Below, in pieces: positions 33,218 to 42,737 of a stretch of 49,268 bases of DNA. A program made the translations under genes and the position numbers. The first letter of the stretch is position 1; each line of letters begins with the position of its first letter. Origin of the DNA: Acidovorax delafieldii (GTDB lineage Bacteria; Pseudomonadota; Gammaproteobacteria; Burkholderiales; Burkholderiaceae_C); contig DFQQ01000036.1 in assembly GCA_002377855.1 (NCBI GenBank), positions 1 to 49,268 of the forward strand, given 5' to 3'. The notes below the pieces were generated by a model. That model was not told the origin of the DNA and searched no databases. It saw only the letters and a program-made list of their open reading frames with translations.

Positions 33218-35653
33218 TTAGTCGTAGTTGCTGAAACGGCTGGGCGCACTGACCTGGTCTCGCAGGTACTGGTAGCGCGGCACGTGTTGCCTGAAGGTTT
33301 CAAGGGGGCTGGCGCCCAGGCTCAGGCGCGAGAAGCCCACAAATTCGATCTGGAAGAGCAGCCGGGTGTTGGAGGTGGAGGTGCTGTTTTGCAGGCGCTC
33401 GAGTACCACGCGGCCAATCCAGCAGCAGCTGTCGTATTCGAGGCCCACCACGGTGTCCACCAGCTTGCGGTCCTGCATGCTGTAGTTCAGGCGTGCCACG
33501 CTGTACCAGCGGCCGCCGCCTTGGCCACGCCCGGCACCCAAGTCTTTGCCTTTGTCGCCCCACAGATCGTTCAGTGGCCACTGCCAGCCGATGTCGATCT
33601 GCTCGCTCGTGCCCCGCTGCAGGCGGTAGGCGGCGCTGATCGTGCGGTAGTTGCCAGGGCTGTACCGGGCGCTGAGCGTGGAACGGATGGAGCGCTGCGT
33701 CTTGGGGTTGTATTGCACCAGGGAGTCAAACGCCCACTTCTGCGTCCAGTTGATGCCCGCGCCCACCAGCACATCCGACAGCCGCTCGCTCACCGGCGCC
33801 ACGCCCGGCAGCGTCACGTCCTGGTCGGAAAAGCGCAGGCGCTGGGCCACGCCAAAGCGCACGTTCTCAGCGCCGGTGTCCGGGTCGAGCAGGCGGGTGG
33901 TCACGCCCAGCGTCAACAGGTTGTTGTCGGCGATGCGGTCGTTGCCGCCGTAGGCGTTTTCGGTATAGATGGTGGCAAAGTTGAAGTCGTTGGTGGCCGT
34001 GTCGTACACGGGCAGGCGGCTTTGGTCGCTGAACGGCGTGTAGGTGTAGAACGCGCGGGGCTCCAGCGTCTGCAGGAACGAGCGGCCAAAGAAGTTCGTG
34101 TCGCGCTCAAACACCAGCCCGCTGTCCAGGCTGAAGGTGGGCAGGGTGCGGCTGGCCGAGCGGGAGCCGTTGGACAGTGCGCTGTCAAACTGGTATTGCG
34201 TGGTGTGCAACTGCAGCTTGGGCGTGACGAAGCCGCCCGGTGCCAAGAAGGGGCGGCTGATCTGGGCCAGGGCATAAGAGCGGTCAGCGTTGGGCTGGCC
34301 GGTGAGGGCACGCGCCGCCTCAAAGCGCGTGGTGTCCAGCTCCACGCTCGCGTCCAGCCCCGCAGGCAGGGCGGAGGGCGTGTAGCGCCAGTTCAGCTGC
34401 GGCATGCGGTCGTATGGCGGAACGATGGGTGAGGTGACGTCCTGCAGCGTTTGCCACTTGAGCGTGCGTACCTGTGCAGAGTAGTCGCCCGAGCCCCAGG
34501 TCAGCATGGCGTCGTTGGGCAACAGGCGCTGGCGCAGCGGCTCTGAAGCGCGGCCAAAGTCGCGCCAATAGTTGTCGTCGCTCACCCGGTTGAGGTTCAG
34601 GTTCAACCCCAGCCCGCCGATGCTGGATTCGATCACGCCCTGGTGTTTGGCCGTGATACCCCAGCGGTCGCGGTTGCGCAGGCGGTCGCCCGGCATCACG
34701 TCCGCGTTGATGTCGCCTTGGTAGGTGGGTTCCAGGTAACGGAACTCGCCACCCAGGTTGGCGCCGCGCTTGGCCATCAACGCGGCGCGCAGCGTGGCGT
34801 CGCGGTTGGGTGCAATGTTCCAGTAGTAAGGCTGGGTGTAGTCCAACCCATCGCGGCTGTCCAGCCCGATGGTCGGCGGCAGCAGGCCCGACTTGCGCTT
34901 GTCCGACAGCGGGAAGGTGATGTAAGGAATGGGCAACACCGGCACACCCTGGAACTCCAGTACCGCGCCCTCGGCCGTCCCTACTTCTTCCTCGTTGTCG
35001 ATGCGGATCTTGTCGGCACGCAGCACCCAGGCAGGGCGCCAGCTGTCCTCGTTGCCCTTTTGGCAGGTGGTGTAGGTGGCGCTGTGCACCAGCGCCCGGT
35101 CACGGTCGATGAAATCAACCCGGTTCGCCTCACCATGGGCCTGGGTGGCCAAAAACCGGTAGCGGGCGTCGGTGAAAAACCCTTCGAAGGCATCCACCCG
35201 CAAATCCAGCGCCGAGCCCTCGTACGTGTTGCCGGCACGGTTGATGCGCACGTTGCCGCGCGCCTTGGCCAGGTCGTCGGGCACGTTGTAGTCCAGCCGG
35301 TCGGCGCGGATGACGGTATCGCCACGGCGCAGTTCGGCATTGCCCTCGATGGTGGCGTTCAGGTCCGTCTGGCCACTGATGCGGTCGCCGGTGACGAACA
35401 CTGGCAGCTGGGTGCGCACCGATTCGGGAATCGTCTCTTGCAGCGCAGGTGATTTGCGCAGCGTTAGCGGGTCGTCCCAGGCGCTGGGTGCAGCGTCCTG
35501 TGCCTGCGCTGCCAGCGGCAGGCCGCACCAGGCCAGCGCAATGCAGTACGCCAGGGCCCGGGGAACGGGCGGGCGCAACCGCAAGGCCGCTGCCGCAGCG
35601 GGCCGGGTCCGGGGGAGAGAGGTCTGCGCGGTGATGGGCTTGCGGCGTGGCAC
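33218..35653 (-). CDS. lptD: LPS-assembly outer-membrane protein LptD
   Basis: This 811-residue protein inserts lipopolysaccharide into the outer leaflet, together with LptE. The N-terminus is basic (MPRRKPITAQ) with a hydrophobic stretch ending in LPLAAQAQ, a long signal peptide. Residues about 85-190 are the periplasmic OstA/jellyroll part (INATIEGNAELRRGDTVIRADRLDY type repeats). The rest is the beta barrel with alternating motifs and many aromatic residues, and the block PIPYITFPLSDKRKSGLLPPTIG is diagnostic. Cys residues in TYTTCQKGNEDSW and YDSCCWIGR fit the inter-domain disulfides. It leads the lptD-surA-rsmA operon and is divergent from the AmgK-like gene with 84 bp between. Confidence 0.97.
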   Translation of the reverse strand: MPRRKPITAQTSLPRTRPAAAAALRLRPPVPRALAYCIALAWCGLPLAAQAQDAAPSAWDDPLTLRKSPALQETIPESVRTQLPVFVTGDRISGQTDLNATIEGNAELRRGDTVIRADRLDYNVPDDLAKARGNVRINRAGNTYEGSALDLRVDAFEGFFTDARYRFLATQAHGEANRVDFIDRDRALVHSATYTTCQKGNEDSWRPAWVLRADKIRIDNEEEVGTAEGAVLEFQGVPVLPIPYITFPLSDKRKSGLLPPTIGLDSRDGLDYTQPYYWNIAPNRDATLRAALMAKRGANLGGEFRYLEPTYQGDINADVMPGDRLRNRDRWGITAKHQGVIESSIGGLGLNLNLNRVSDDNYWRDFGRASEPLRQRLLPNDAMLTWGSGDYSAQVRTLKWQTLQDVTSPIVPPYDRMPQLNWRYTPSALPAGLDASVELDTTRFEAARALTGQPNADRSYALAQISRPFLAPGGFVTPKLQLHTTQYQFDSALSNGSRSASRTLPTFSLDSGLVFERDTNFFGRSFLQTLEPRAFYTYTPFSDQSRLPVYDTATNDFNFATIYTENAYGGNDRIADNNLLTLGVTTRLLDPDTGAENVRFGVAQRLRFSDQDVTLPGVAPVSERLSDVLVGAGINWTQKWAFDSLVQYNPKTQRSIRSTLSARYSPGNYRTISAAYRLQRGTSEQIDIGWQWPLNDLWGDKGKDLGAGRGQGGGRWYSVARLNYSMQDRKLVDTVVGLEYDSCCWIGRVVLERLQNSTSTSNTRLLFQIEFVGFSRLSLGASPLETFRQHVPRYQYLRDQVSAPSRFSNYD

Positions 35654-35737
35654 GTGGGCGTTGGGGAACGAGGGCAGATGGAATCACCCGCGCCAACAGC
35701 GGTGGCGGTGGGGCGGGTTTGTAAAATCCGATTATCC

Positions 35738-36880
35738 ATGAGCCACCCCTCTTCCCCCTTTTCCCCCCCATCCGCCGATTCAGCCGCCGCCAGCGTTGCC
35801 ACGCCCAGCCCGGTGGTCTGGGCTGACCCCGCCCGGCATCAGGCTTTTAACGCTTGGCTGGCCCCGCTGACCACCAGCCACCAGCTGCTGCCCGCCACAC
35901 TGCGCCCCGCATCGGCCGACGCGAGCTTTCGCCGCTACCTGCGCATCGATACCGCTCAAGGCGCCAGCTGCATCGTCATGGACGCGCCTCCGGACAAGGA
36001 AAACTGCCGCCCCTTCGTGCAGGTACAGGCCCTGATGGCCGAGGCCGGGCTGAACGTGCCGCAAATCCTGGCCTGGGACGAGACGGGCGGCTTCATGCTG
36101 CTGACTGACCTGGGCAAGCAAACCCTGATCGAGTTGCTGCAGCCCGAAAACCCCCAGGCCGCGCTGCCTTGGTACCTGCAGGCCACCGACGTGCTGCTGG
36201 ACTGGCAAAAAGCCTCCCGCCCCGGCGTGTTGCCCGTGTACGACGAAGCCTTGCTGCGCCGCGAACTGGCGCTGTTCCCTGACTGGTACCTGGCCCGCCA
36301 CCGGGGCGTGACGTTGAACGACAAGCAGCAGGCCACGCTCGACAACGCCTTCAACCTGATCGTGGCGCACAACCTGGCCGTGCCCAGCGTGTTTGTGCAC
36401 CGCGACTTCATGACCAGGAACCTGATGGTGCCGCTGAAAGAGGACGGTCCGCTGGCGGTGCTCGATTTCCAGGACGCCGTCTACGGCCCCATCACCTATG
36501 ACATTGCCAGCTTGTTGCGCGACGCCTTCATCAGCTGGGAAGAGGAATTCGTCATCGACGTTACCGTGCGTTACTGGGAAAAGGCCCGCAAGGCCGGGCT
36601 GGTGGGCGCGGCCAGCGCCAGCGGCTGGGGGGCAGACTTTGGCGAGTTCTACCGTGCGGTCGAATGGATGGGCCTGCAGCGCCACCTGAAGGTAGCCGGA
36701 ATTTTTGCCCGCCTGACCTTGCGTGACGACAAGCCCAAATACCTGGCCGACGCACCGCGCTTTTTGCACTACATCCGCACCACCGCCAACCGCTACCGCC
36801 AACTGGGCCCGCTGCTGCAGCTGGTGGACGAGATCGAAGGCACCACGCCCGTCACCGGCTTTGCGTACGGGCGCATGTAG
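35738..36880 (+). CDS. AmgK-like aminoglycoside phosphotransferase family sugar kinase
   Basis: From the ATG at 35738 the product has 380 residues. The kinase fold shows ASFRRYLRI near the N-terminus, QALMAEAGLNVPQILAWDE, and the catalytic loop FVHRDFMTRNLMVP (HxDxxxxN) followed by VLDFQDAVYGPITYDIASLL with the metal-binding Asp. In Pseudomonas the homologous AmgK phosphorylates N-acetylmuramate or N-acetylglucosamine at the anomeric position in cell-wall recycling, and its gene is next to lptD with murU downstream. Here the position next to lptD fits, but the next gene is rsmE and no murU-like nucleotidyltransferase is in the window. The assignment rests on fold and context. Confidence 0.88.
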   Translation: MSHPSSPFSPPSADSAAASVATPSPVVWADPARHQAFNAWLAPLTTSHQLLPATLRPASADASFRRYLRIDTAQGASCIVMDAPPDKENCRPFVQVQALMAEAGLNVPQILAWDETGGFMLLTDLGKQTLIELLQPENPQAALPWYLQATDVLLDWQKASRPGVLPVYDEALLRRELALFPDWYLARHRGVTLNDKQQATLDNAFNLIVAHNLAVPSVFVHRDFMTRNLMVPLKEDGPLAVLDFQDAVYGPITYDIASLLRDAFISWEEEFVIDVTVRYWEKARKAGLVGAASASGWGADFGEFYRAVEWMGLQRHLKVAGIFARLTLRDDKPKYLADAPRFLHYIRTTANRYRQLGPLLQLVDEIEGTTPVTGFAYGRM

Positions 36881-36902
36881 CCGCGCCTGCGTTGAGACAA
36901 AG

Positions 36903-36965
36903 TTTTGAGTCAAATCGGCCTCCAGCGCTTGTGAATAAAGCGGTGGCAGCTATGAAAGTAATAGT
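36903..36965 (-). repeat. Interspersed palindromic repeat, copy 7
   Basis: On the reverse strand it reads TATTACTTTCATAGCTGCCA, then CCGCTTTATTCACAAGCGCT and GGAGGCCGATTTGACTC. The flanks are well kept while the central dyad is imperfect. It lies between the AmgK-like gene and rsmE, directly before the rsmE start. Confidence 0.68.
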
Positions 36966-36967
36966 AG

Positions 36968-37711
36968 ATGCCTCGCTTCCACTGCCCCGCTGACCTGGCC
37001 CCCGGCGCCGAAATCGACCTGCCCGCTGGCGCTGCACGCCATGTGCAGGTACTGCGCCTGCAGCCGGGCGATGGCATCACCCTGTTCCACGGCGGGGCGG
37101 ACGGCCCTGGCGGCGAATTTGATGCCACCGTGCTGCGCATGGGCCGCAGTGATGTGCGCGTGCAGGTGGGCACCCACCATGCCATCGAACGCGAAGCGCC
37201 CCGCGCCATCCACCTGCTGGCGGGCATCACCGCCAACGAGCGCATGGACTGGCTGGTGGAAAAAGCCACCGAACTGGGCGTGGCCAGCATCACCCCGCTG
37301 GTGGCTGAGCGCAGCGTGCTCAAGCTCAAGGGCGAGCGTGCCGACAAAAAGCTCGCCCACTGGCAGGCCGTGGCCGTGGCCGCGTGCGAGCAGTGCGGGC
37401 GCAACCGCGTGCCTGTGGTGCACGATGCGGTGGACCTGGCCGCCTGGGCGCGAAGCCACTCGGCGGCGGGCACCGACGGAGTGGCTGCCCTGCGCCTGCT
37501 GCTGTCACTGCGCGAAGGCACGCGTCCGCTGCAGCAGGCGGCGGCCGGGGCGGGGCCGGTGTGGTTTCTCTCGGGCCCCGAAGGAGGCTTGAGCGCGGCC
37601 GAAGAAACGCTGGCCGTGCAACACGGCTTTGCACCCACCACGCTGGGGCCGCGCGTACTGCGCGCAGAGACCGCACCGCTGGCGGCTGTAGCGGCGCTCA
37701 CGCTCTGCTGA
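36968..37711 (+). CDS. rsmE: 16S rRNA (uracil1498-N3)-methyltransferase
   Basis: The 247-residue SPOUT-class enzyme methylates U1498 of 16S rRNA. The N-terminal PUA-like part begins MPRFHCPADLAPGAEIDLP with the HVQVLRLQPGDGITLF block. The C-terminal knotted domain contains NERMDWLVEKATELGVASITPL, AERSVLKL, AACEQCGRNRVPVV, FLSGPEGGLSAAEE and LGPRVLRAETAPLAA, the last two being the SAM-binding knot motifs. All are intact. It starts three bases after repeat copy 7 and has no obvious ribosome binding site beyond AGTAATAG. It is on the same strand as the AmgK-like gene. Confidence 0.96.
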   Translation: MPRFHCPADLAPGAEIDLPAGAARHVQVLRLQPGDGITLFHGGADGPGGEFDATVLRMGRSDVRVQVGTHHAIEREAPRAIHLLAGITANERMDWLVEKATELGVASITPLVAERSVLKLKGERADKKLAHWQAVAVAACEQCGRNRVPVVHDAVDLAAWARSHSAAGTDGVAALRLLLSLREGTRPLQQAAAGAGPVWFLSGPEGGLSAAEETLAVQHGFAPTTLGPRVLRAETAPLAAVAALTLC

Positions 37712-38067
37712 AAACTAAGTGCCGGGCCCGCGCCAGCCGCGCCAAGCTGTTCACCCGCCGTACTGGCGCCACGGTAGGGGCATCCACGGGTGGAGCCATC
37801 CGCGTGAGTGCTTGCAAGAACTGGAACAGCTTGTGAGACTGTGCACTGCACCGCCGCGCAAGAACGTAAAAGAGTCCTGAGGACGAAGTTCCTGGTGCGA
37901 CGAATCCCGAGATGCTGGCCCCTGGGTCACGCTTCGTGGAATATGCCAAAACACACCGATAGCGCCGCATCGCACCGTGCACTGCCGCGCCAGCAGGCCG
38001 TGTTCAGCCCATTGCGATGGGCTGTGCTGCCGCTGCGTACTGGCGCTAATCGACAACGGAGACCAAT
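37712..38067. other. Intergenic gap rsmE to diguanylate cyclase
   Basis: I see no supported gene, repeat family member or clear terminator in these 356 bp. The promoter of the diguanylate cyclase gene should be in the right half, but no confident hexamers were found. Confidence 0.45.
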
Positions 38068-39198
38068 GTGCAGCTGCGCGCCCACCTTCGGCGTTGGACT
38101 GACTGGGTGCTGACCACCGACCAGCGCCAGCGCATTCGCCTGGCCATGGCAGGGTTGGCGGCACTGCTCATGGTGTGCTGTCTGGTGGTGATGAATGCGG
38201 TGGCCGCTGCGGGGCTTGCCGATGCGTGGCAGGTGCGGGTGTGGACGGCGTGTTCGGTCCTGGGGCTCATCGCGGTCTATGCGGCCATCCGCAGCGGGTG
38301 GTCCCGCCGCTTCAAGGACCCCGCCCTCACCCTGGTGCAGATCCTCTACGCCATCGCCTGCTGCGCGGTGGCGTTCGTCATTGCCGGGCCCGCCCGTGGC
38401 GTCACGTTGCCCATCCTGGCCATCATCCTCATGTTCGGCATTTTTGGGCTCACCACCCGCCAGATGGTGGGTGTGCTGGTGTACAGCCTCGCGGTGTTCG
38501 GGGTGGCCTCGGGCGTGGTGGCCGCGCGCGCCGAGCCCGACTACCCGCCCGTGGTGGCAGCCGCCTATGTGGGCATGGTGGTCGTGGTGCTGCTCAGCAG
38601 CACGTTCCTCACCACCCGGGTGCAGGGCACCCGCGAACACCTTCGGCGCCAGAAGGCGGAGCTGGCCCGCGCCCTGGAGCAGATCCGCCAGTTAGCCACC
38701 CACGATGAGCTGACGGGCCTGATCAACCGGCGGGCCATGCTCGAGCGCATGCAGCTCGAGCAGCGGCGCAGCCTGCGCAGTGGCCATCCGCTGCTGATTG
38801 CGGAGCTGGACATTGATCACTTCAAGGAGGTGAACGACACGCACGGCCATGCCGCCGGTGACCGGGTTTTGCAGGTGTTTGCAGACACGGTGCGCCGCAG
38901 CGTGCGCGACACCGATGTGCTGGCGCGCTGGGGCGGTGAAGAGTTCGTGCTGCTGCTGTGCGACACCCCTGTGGAAGAGGCCACGGCCCTGATGGAGCGC
39001 GTGCGCCGGGCCGTGCATGCCATGCGGGTGCCAGTGCCGCAGGGCGGCGCGCCCATCGCGGTGACCGTGTCGATCGGCCTGGCGCGCCACACCCCGGCCG
39101 ACGCCGTGGCGCGCACGCTCGAGCGTGCAGACCAGGCGCTCTACGTGGCCAAGGCCGGGGGCCGCAACCGCGTCGTGCCAGCCCAGGGCCCGCCCTAG
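38068..39198 (+). CDS. Membrane-bound diguanylate cyclase (GGDEF)
   Basis: The 376-residue protein starts with GTG at 38068, preceded by ACGGAGA. About six hydrophobic segments span residues 25-182, so the protein sits in the inner membrane with no evident periplasmic domain. A short coiled-coil-like linker (REHLRRQKAELARALEQIRQL) joins the GGDEF domain from about 210. The active-site motif is GGEEF (289-293), and RDTD (280-283) five residues before it is the product-inhibition I-site. Substrate-binding blocks HDELTGLINRRAMLERM and DIDHFKEVNDTHGHAAGD are intact. It should make cyclic di-GMP from two GTP. What the membrane part senses is not visible. It stands alone. Confidence 0.93.
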   Translation: MQLRAHLRRWTDWVLTTDQRQRIRLAMAGLAALLMVCCLVVMNAVAAAGLADAWQVRVWTACSVLGLIAVYAAIRSGWSRRFKDPALTLVQILYAIACCAVAFVIAGPARGVTLPILAIILMFGIFGLTTRQMVGVLVYSLAVFGVASGVVAARAEPDYPPVVAAAYVGMVVVVLLSSTFLTTRVQGTREHLRRQKAELARALEQIRQLATHDELTGLINRRAMLERMQLEQRRSLRSGHPLLIAELDIDHFKEVNDTHGHAAGDRVLQVFADTVRRSVRDTDVLARWGGEEFVLLLCDTPVEEATALMERVRRAVHAMRVPVPQGGAPIAVTVSIGLARHTPADAVARTLERADQALYVAKAGGRNRVVPAQGPP

Positions 39199-39327
39199 CC
39201 CCTGCATTGCGCCCCGTTCCACAGCGCCGGCGTGCTGGGGCGCAGGTGCAGTGCTGGGCCACAATGCCGTCTCGCAGCCCGGCCCCTGGCGGGTCTGCAA
39301 GCATCAGGCGCATTTCCATACGTTCTC

Positions 39328-40071
39328 ATGACCGACAGCACCTCTTCCTCTGACCTCCATTGCGACACCCACGGCCCCTCTGGCGCCGCTTACCTGTGCG
39401 TGCACCTGCAGCAGCAGCCGGTGCAGACGTGGTACTGCAACCCGCCCTCGGCCGATCAGCCCTGCCCGGATGCCTGGTGCGCTGCGTGTGAGCGGCTGTT
39501 TCAGCAAGAAGGTGAGTGGAACGAAAAAAACGAAGGGCAGGTGGACATCCGCATGGTGTGCCAGCAGTGCTACCACGACACCCGCGCCGACAGTGTGCGG
39601 GCCATGAGCGACGCAGAAAAGGAACGCTGGGCCAACGCCGTCGCCGCTTGCCACGAGGCATTGGCGTCACGCCAGGCCCTGCTGACCGAGACGTACAGCC
39701 TGTCTGCCCACGAGCGATGGGATTACGACCAGGAAAGCGCCACGCTCACCTTCTCCAGCGCGGGCGTGCCTGCTGTGGTGGCAGACGTGGAGTTCGTTGG
39801 CTCCCTCTCGAACCAAAGTGGAACATGGCGCTGGGCGTGGGCCAACTTTCATCTGCATCCCCACGTGGTGGGCCGCATCAGCGCCGTGCGCCAGTACGGA
39901 CTGGACCATGGTTTTGCCCCGCTGGTGGTGCCGCAGTGGAAGGCCGATGTGGTGGACGCGTGGGAGCTGGCCAGTGTCGCCGCCCATGTGCTGGAGGCCC
40001 GGGGCGTGTACCGTGCGCCTTCGGACAACGGCTACCTGTTCATGGCCATCATGGACATTCGCAAGGTCTAG
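39328..40071 (+). CDS. DUF6882-like protein with Cys-rich N-terminus
   Basis: From the ATG at 39328 the protein has 247 residues. The first 95 residues are Cys/His-rich (LHCDTHGPSGAAYLCVHL, WYCNPPSADQPCPDAWCAAC, VCQQCYHDTR), suggesting a zinc-binding domain. Residues about 100-247 resemble DUF6882: SGTWRWAWANFHLHPHVVGR, YGLDHGFAPLVVP, AWELASVAAHVLEARGVYRA and YLFMAIMDIRKV. The function is unknown. The in-frame extension to 39232 has no ribosome binding site. The gene stands between the diguanylate cyclase and the end of the sensor kinase gene, converging with the latter. Codon use is normal. Confidence 0.75.
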   Translation: MTDSTSSSDLHCDTHGPSGAAYLCVHLQQQPVQTWYCNPPSADQPCPDAWCAACERLFQQEGEWNEKNEGQVDIRMVCQQCYHDTRADSVRAMSDAEKERWANAVAACHEALASRQALLTETYSLSAHERWDYDQESATLTFSSAGVPAVVADVEFVGSLSNQSGTWRWAWANFHLHPHVVGRISAVRQYGLDHGFAPLVVPQWKADVVDAWELASVAAHVLEARGVYRAPSDNGYLFMAIMDIRKV

Positions 40072-40132
40072 TCACCCAGTGAGGCGGTTGGGCAGCGGCC
40101 CGGGGATGGAGCGGGCGACAGGGCACCGGTTT

Positions 40133-41593
40133 TCATCCGCCGCTCTCGACCCGCGCGGGAAACCGCACACTGAAGCGCGCCCCCGGCGGCTGCTGGCCGG
40201 GGTGGGCGTCTTCCAGCAGCACCTCCGCGCCGTGCTTGCCTGCAATTTCCATCACGATGGGCAGGCCCAGGCCCGAGCCGTCGGCCTCGCTGCCCAGCGC
40301 CCGGTAGAACGGCTGGAACACCAGCTCGCGCTCGGCCTCGGGCACGCCGGGGCCCGAATCTTCCACCTGCAGCATCAGCACATGGCCAAAGGTGTCTGCC
40401 AGCACGCGGGCAGTCACCACGCCGGGCTTTTCGGGGGAGGAGGGCGTGTAGTTGATGGCGTTGTCCACCAGGTTGCGCACCAGTTCCTTGAGCAGCGTGG
40501 GGTTGCCGTCCAGCCACACGCCGGGCGAGCCAGGGTCCGCACCGTCGTAGCCCAGGTCGATGTGCTTTTCCAGCGCGCGGGGCACCGAGTCGCGCACCAC
40601 CTCGATGGCCAGTTCGGCCAGATCGCAGGGCTGGCGGGCAATGCCCACGCCGCTGCCTTCGGCCCGCGCCAGCGCCAGCAACTGGTTGACGGTGTGCGTG
40701 GCGCGAATGCTGGAGCGCCCGATGTGCTGCAGCGAACGCTTGAGCTCCTCCGTGCTCGTGCCCTCGCGCTGGGCCAGGTCGGCCTGCATGCGCAGGCCCG
40801 CCAAGGGCGTTTTGAGCTGGTGGGCAGCGTCGGCCAGAAAACGCTTTTGTGTGGCGAGCGACTCGTTCAGGCGCGTGAGCAGGTCGTTCACCGACGACAC
40901 CAGCGGCGCCACCTCCAGGGGCACGGTGCGGTCGTCCAGCGGCGAGAGATCGTCCGGGCTGCGTGCGCGGATGCGTTGCTCCAGCTGGTTCAGCGGCTGG
41001 ATGCCGCGCGCCAGCGCCAGCCACACCAGCAGCACCGCCAGCGGCAAGATGACGAACTGCGGCAGCATCACGCCCTTGATGATTTCGGTGGCCAGCACGC
41101 TGCGCTTCTCGCGCGTCTCGGCCACCTGCACCAGGGCCAGCGGGTTGCCCTGCATGGGCAGTCGCACCCAGATATAGGCCACGCGAATGTCCACGCCGCG
41201 CATCTCTGCGTCGCGCAGGCGCACCTCGCCCGCCATGGGCGTTTCTTCGCCCGGCGGCTCGGGCAGTTCGCGCTCCCCCGAGAGAAACTCGCCGCCCGGC
41301 CCGATCACCTGGTAGTAAACGATGTCTGAATCGTCGGCACGCAGGATTTCGCTGGCCGGCTGGGGCAGGTTGAACTGCACCTCGTTCCTGCCGGCCGTCT
41401 TGTGCACCCCCACCAACTGCGCCAGGGCGTGGGCGTTGTACTCCAGCGCGCGGTCAAACGGTTTGTTCGCCAAGCCTTGCGCCACCAGCCAGGTCAGCGC
41501 CAGGCTCACCGGCCACAGCAGCAGCAGGGGCGTCAGCATCCAGTCCAGGATCTCGCCAAACAGCGAGCGTTGCTCGCGCTGGAAGATTTTCAC
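40133..41593 (-). CDS. Sensor histidine kinase, QseC/TctE type
   Basis: The 486-residue protein has two membrane segments (about residues 18-40 and 175-195) around a periplasmic sensor region of about 135 residues, a HAMP-like linker, the phospho-acceptor motif AAHQLKTPLAGLRMQ (His258) and the ATP-binding blocks NLVDNAINYTP, VEDSGPGVP and GSGLGLPIVMEIA. It phosphorylates a response regulator, most likely the OmpR-type protein encoded 100 bp upstream on the same strand. The sensor region resembles the TctE group, which in betaproteobacteria often lies by tricarboxylate transport genes, but no such transporter is adjacent. Signal unknown. Confidence 0.93.
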   Translation of the reverse strand: MKIFQREQRSLFGEILDWMLTPLLLLWPVSLALTWLVAQGLANKPFDRALEYNAHALAQLVGVHKTAGRNEVQFNLPQPASEILRADDSDIVYYQVIGPGGEFLSGERELPEPPGEETPMAGEVRLRDAEMRGVDIRVAYIWVRLPMQGNPLALVQVAETREKRSVLATEIIKGVMLPQFVILPLAVLLVWLALARGIQPLNQLEQRIRARSPDDLSPLDDRTVPLEVAPLVSSVNDLLTRLNESLATQKRFLADAAHQLKTPLAGLRMQADLAQREGTSTEELKRSLQHIGRSSIRATHTVNQLLALARAEGSGVGIARQPCDLAELAIEVVRDSVPRALEKHIDLGYDGADPGSPGVWLDGNPTLLKELVRNLVDNAINYTPSSPEKPGVVTARVLADTFGHVLMLQVEDSGPGVPEAERELVFQPFYRALGSEADGSGLGLPIVMEIAGKHGAEVLLEDAHPGQQPPGARFSVRFPARVESGG

Positions 41594-41604
41594 TGCGCCC
41601 CCGA

Positions 41605-41667
41605 TTTGAAGTGAAAAGCGACTCTAGCGCAATAAAGATAAGCGCAGGCAGCTATCAAAAACATAGT
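41605..41667 (-). repeat. Interspersed palindromic repeat, copy 8
   Basis: On the reverse strand it reads TATGTTTTTGATAGCTGCCT, then GCGCTTATCTTTATTGCGCT and AGAGTCGCTTTTCACTTCAA. The ATAGCTGCC edge and the 3' TTTTCACTTCAA edge are clear, the centre is diverged. It lies between the response regulator and sensor kinase genes of one operon. Confidence 0.68.
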
Positions 41668-41692
41668 GTTCCTGCTGGCAGCGGGTACCGCG

Positions 41693-42367
<675 letters not shown>

Positions 42368-42737
42368 GGGGTGTCTCCTGGGCGTGGCGGGGGCAGTGCC
42401 GCATTGGTGGACGCTGCGGGCTGCGCGGTTTCTTGCTGATTCTAGGGCGGCGAATGAAGCATGAGCGGGGATCGCTTGTTGGCCGCAGGCTCTGCGCTGC
42501 GCTGGGTCAACTTAGCAGCCGCCGGCAGCTTGTTTGTGGCGGGGTCTGCCCGGGATGAGGTGCAACCGCCAGCTTTGCCCATGGGTCGGGCGGCATCCGG
42601 TGCAGGTGGTGTCATGGTGTCGCCTTCATCGCAGGCGGCTAGGGCCCGGAGCAGCGTGTCCATCCTTTCGAAAGGATTTCAGCCGATGATCTTGTGGAAG
42701 TGTTGCGGAGTCGATGCTTGCGCGGCTGAGCCCACTG
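42368..42737. other. Intergenic gap upstream of response regulator
   Basis: A 73-codon frame on the reverse strand (42442-42663) is Ala/Pro/Ser-rich and matches no family I know, so I do not call it a gene. No repeat copy or clear terminator was seen. The promoter of the two-component operon should be here. Confidence 0.4.

Noticed and set aside
31646..34432. Open frame of 928 codons on the plus strand, antisense to rsmA, surA and lptD
   Set aside because: It is a shadow of three well-supported genes on the other strand; its His/Gln/Ala/Gly-rich composition is what high-GC antisense frames give.
42442..42663. 73-codon reverse-strand frame upstream of the response regulator
   Set aside because: Low-complexity Ala/Pro/Ser composition, no convincing ribosome binding site and no recognisable family.
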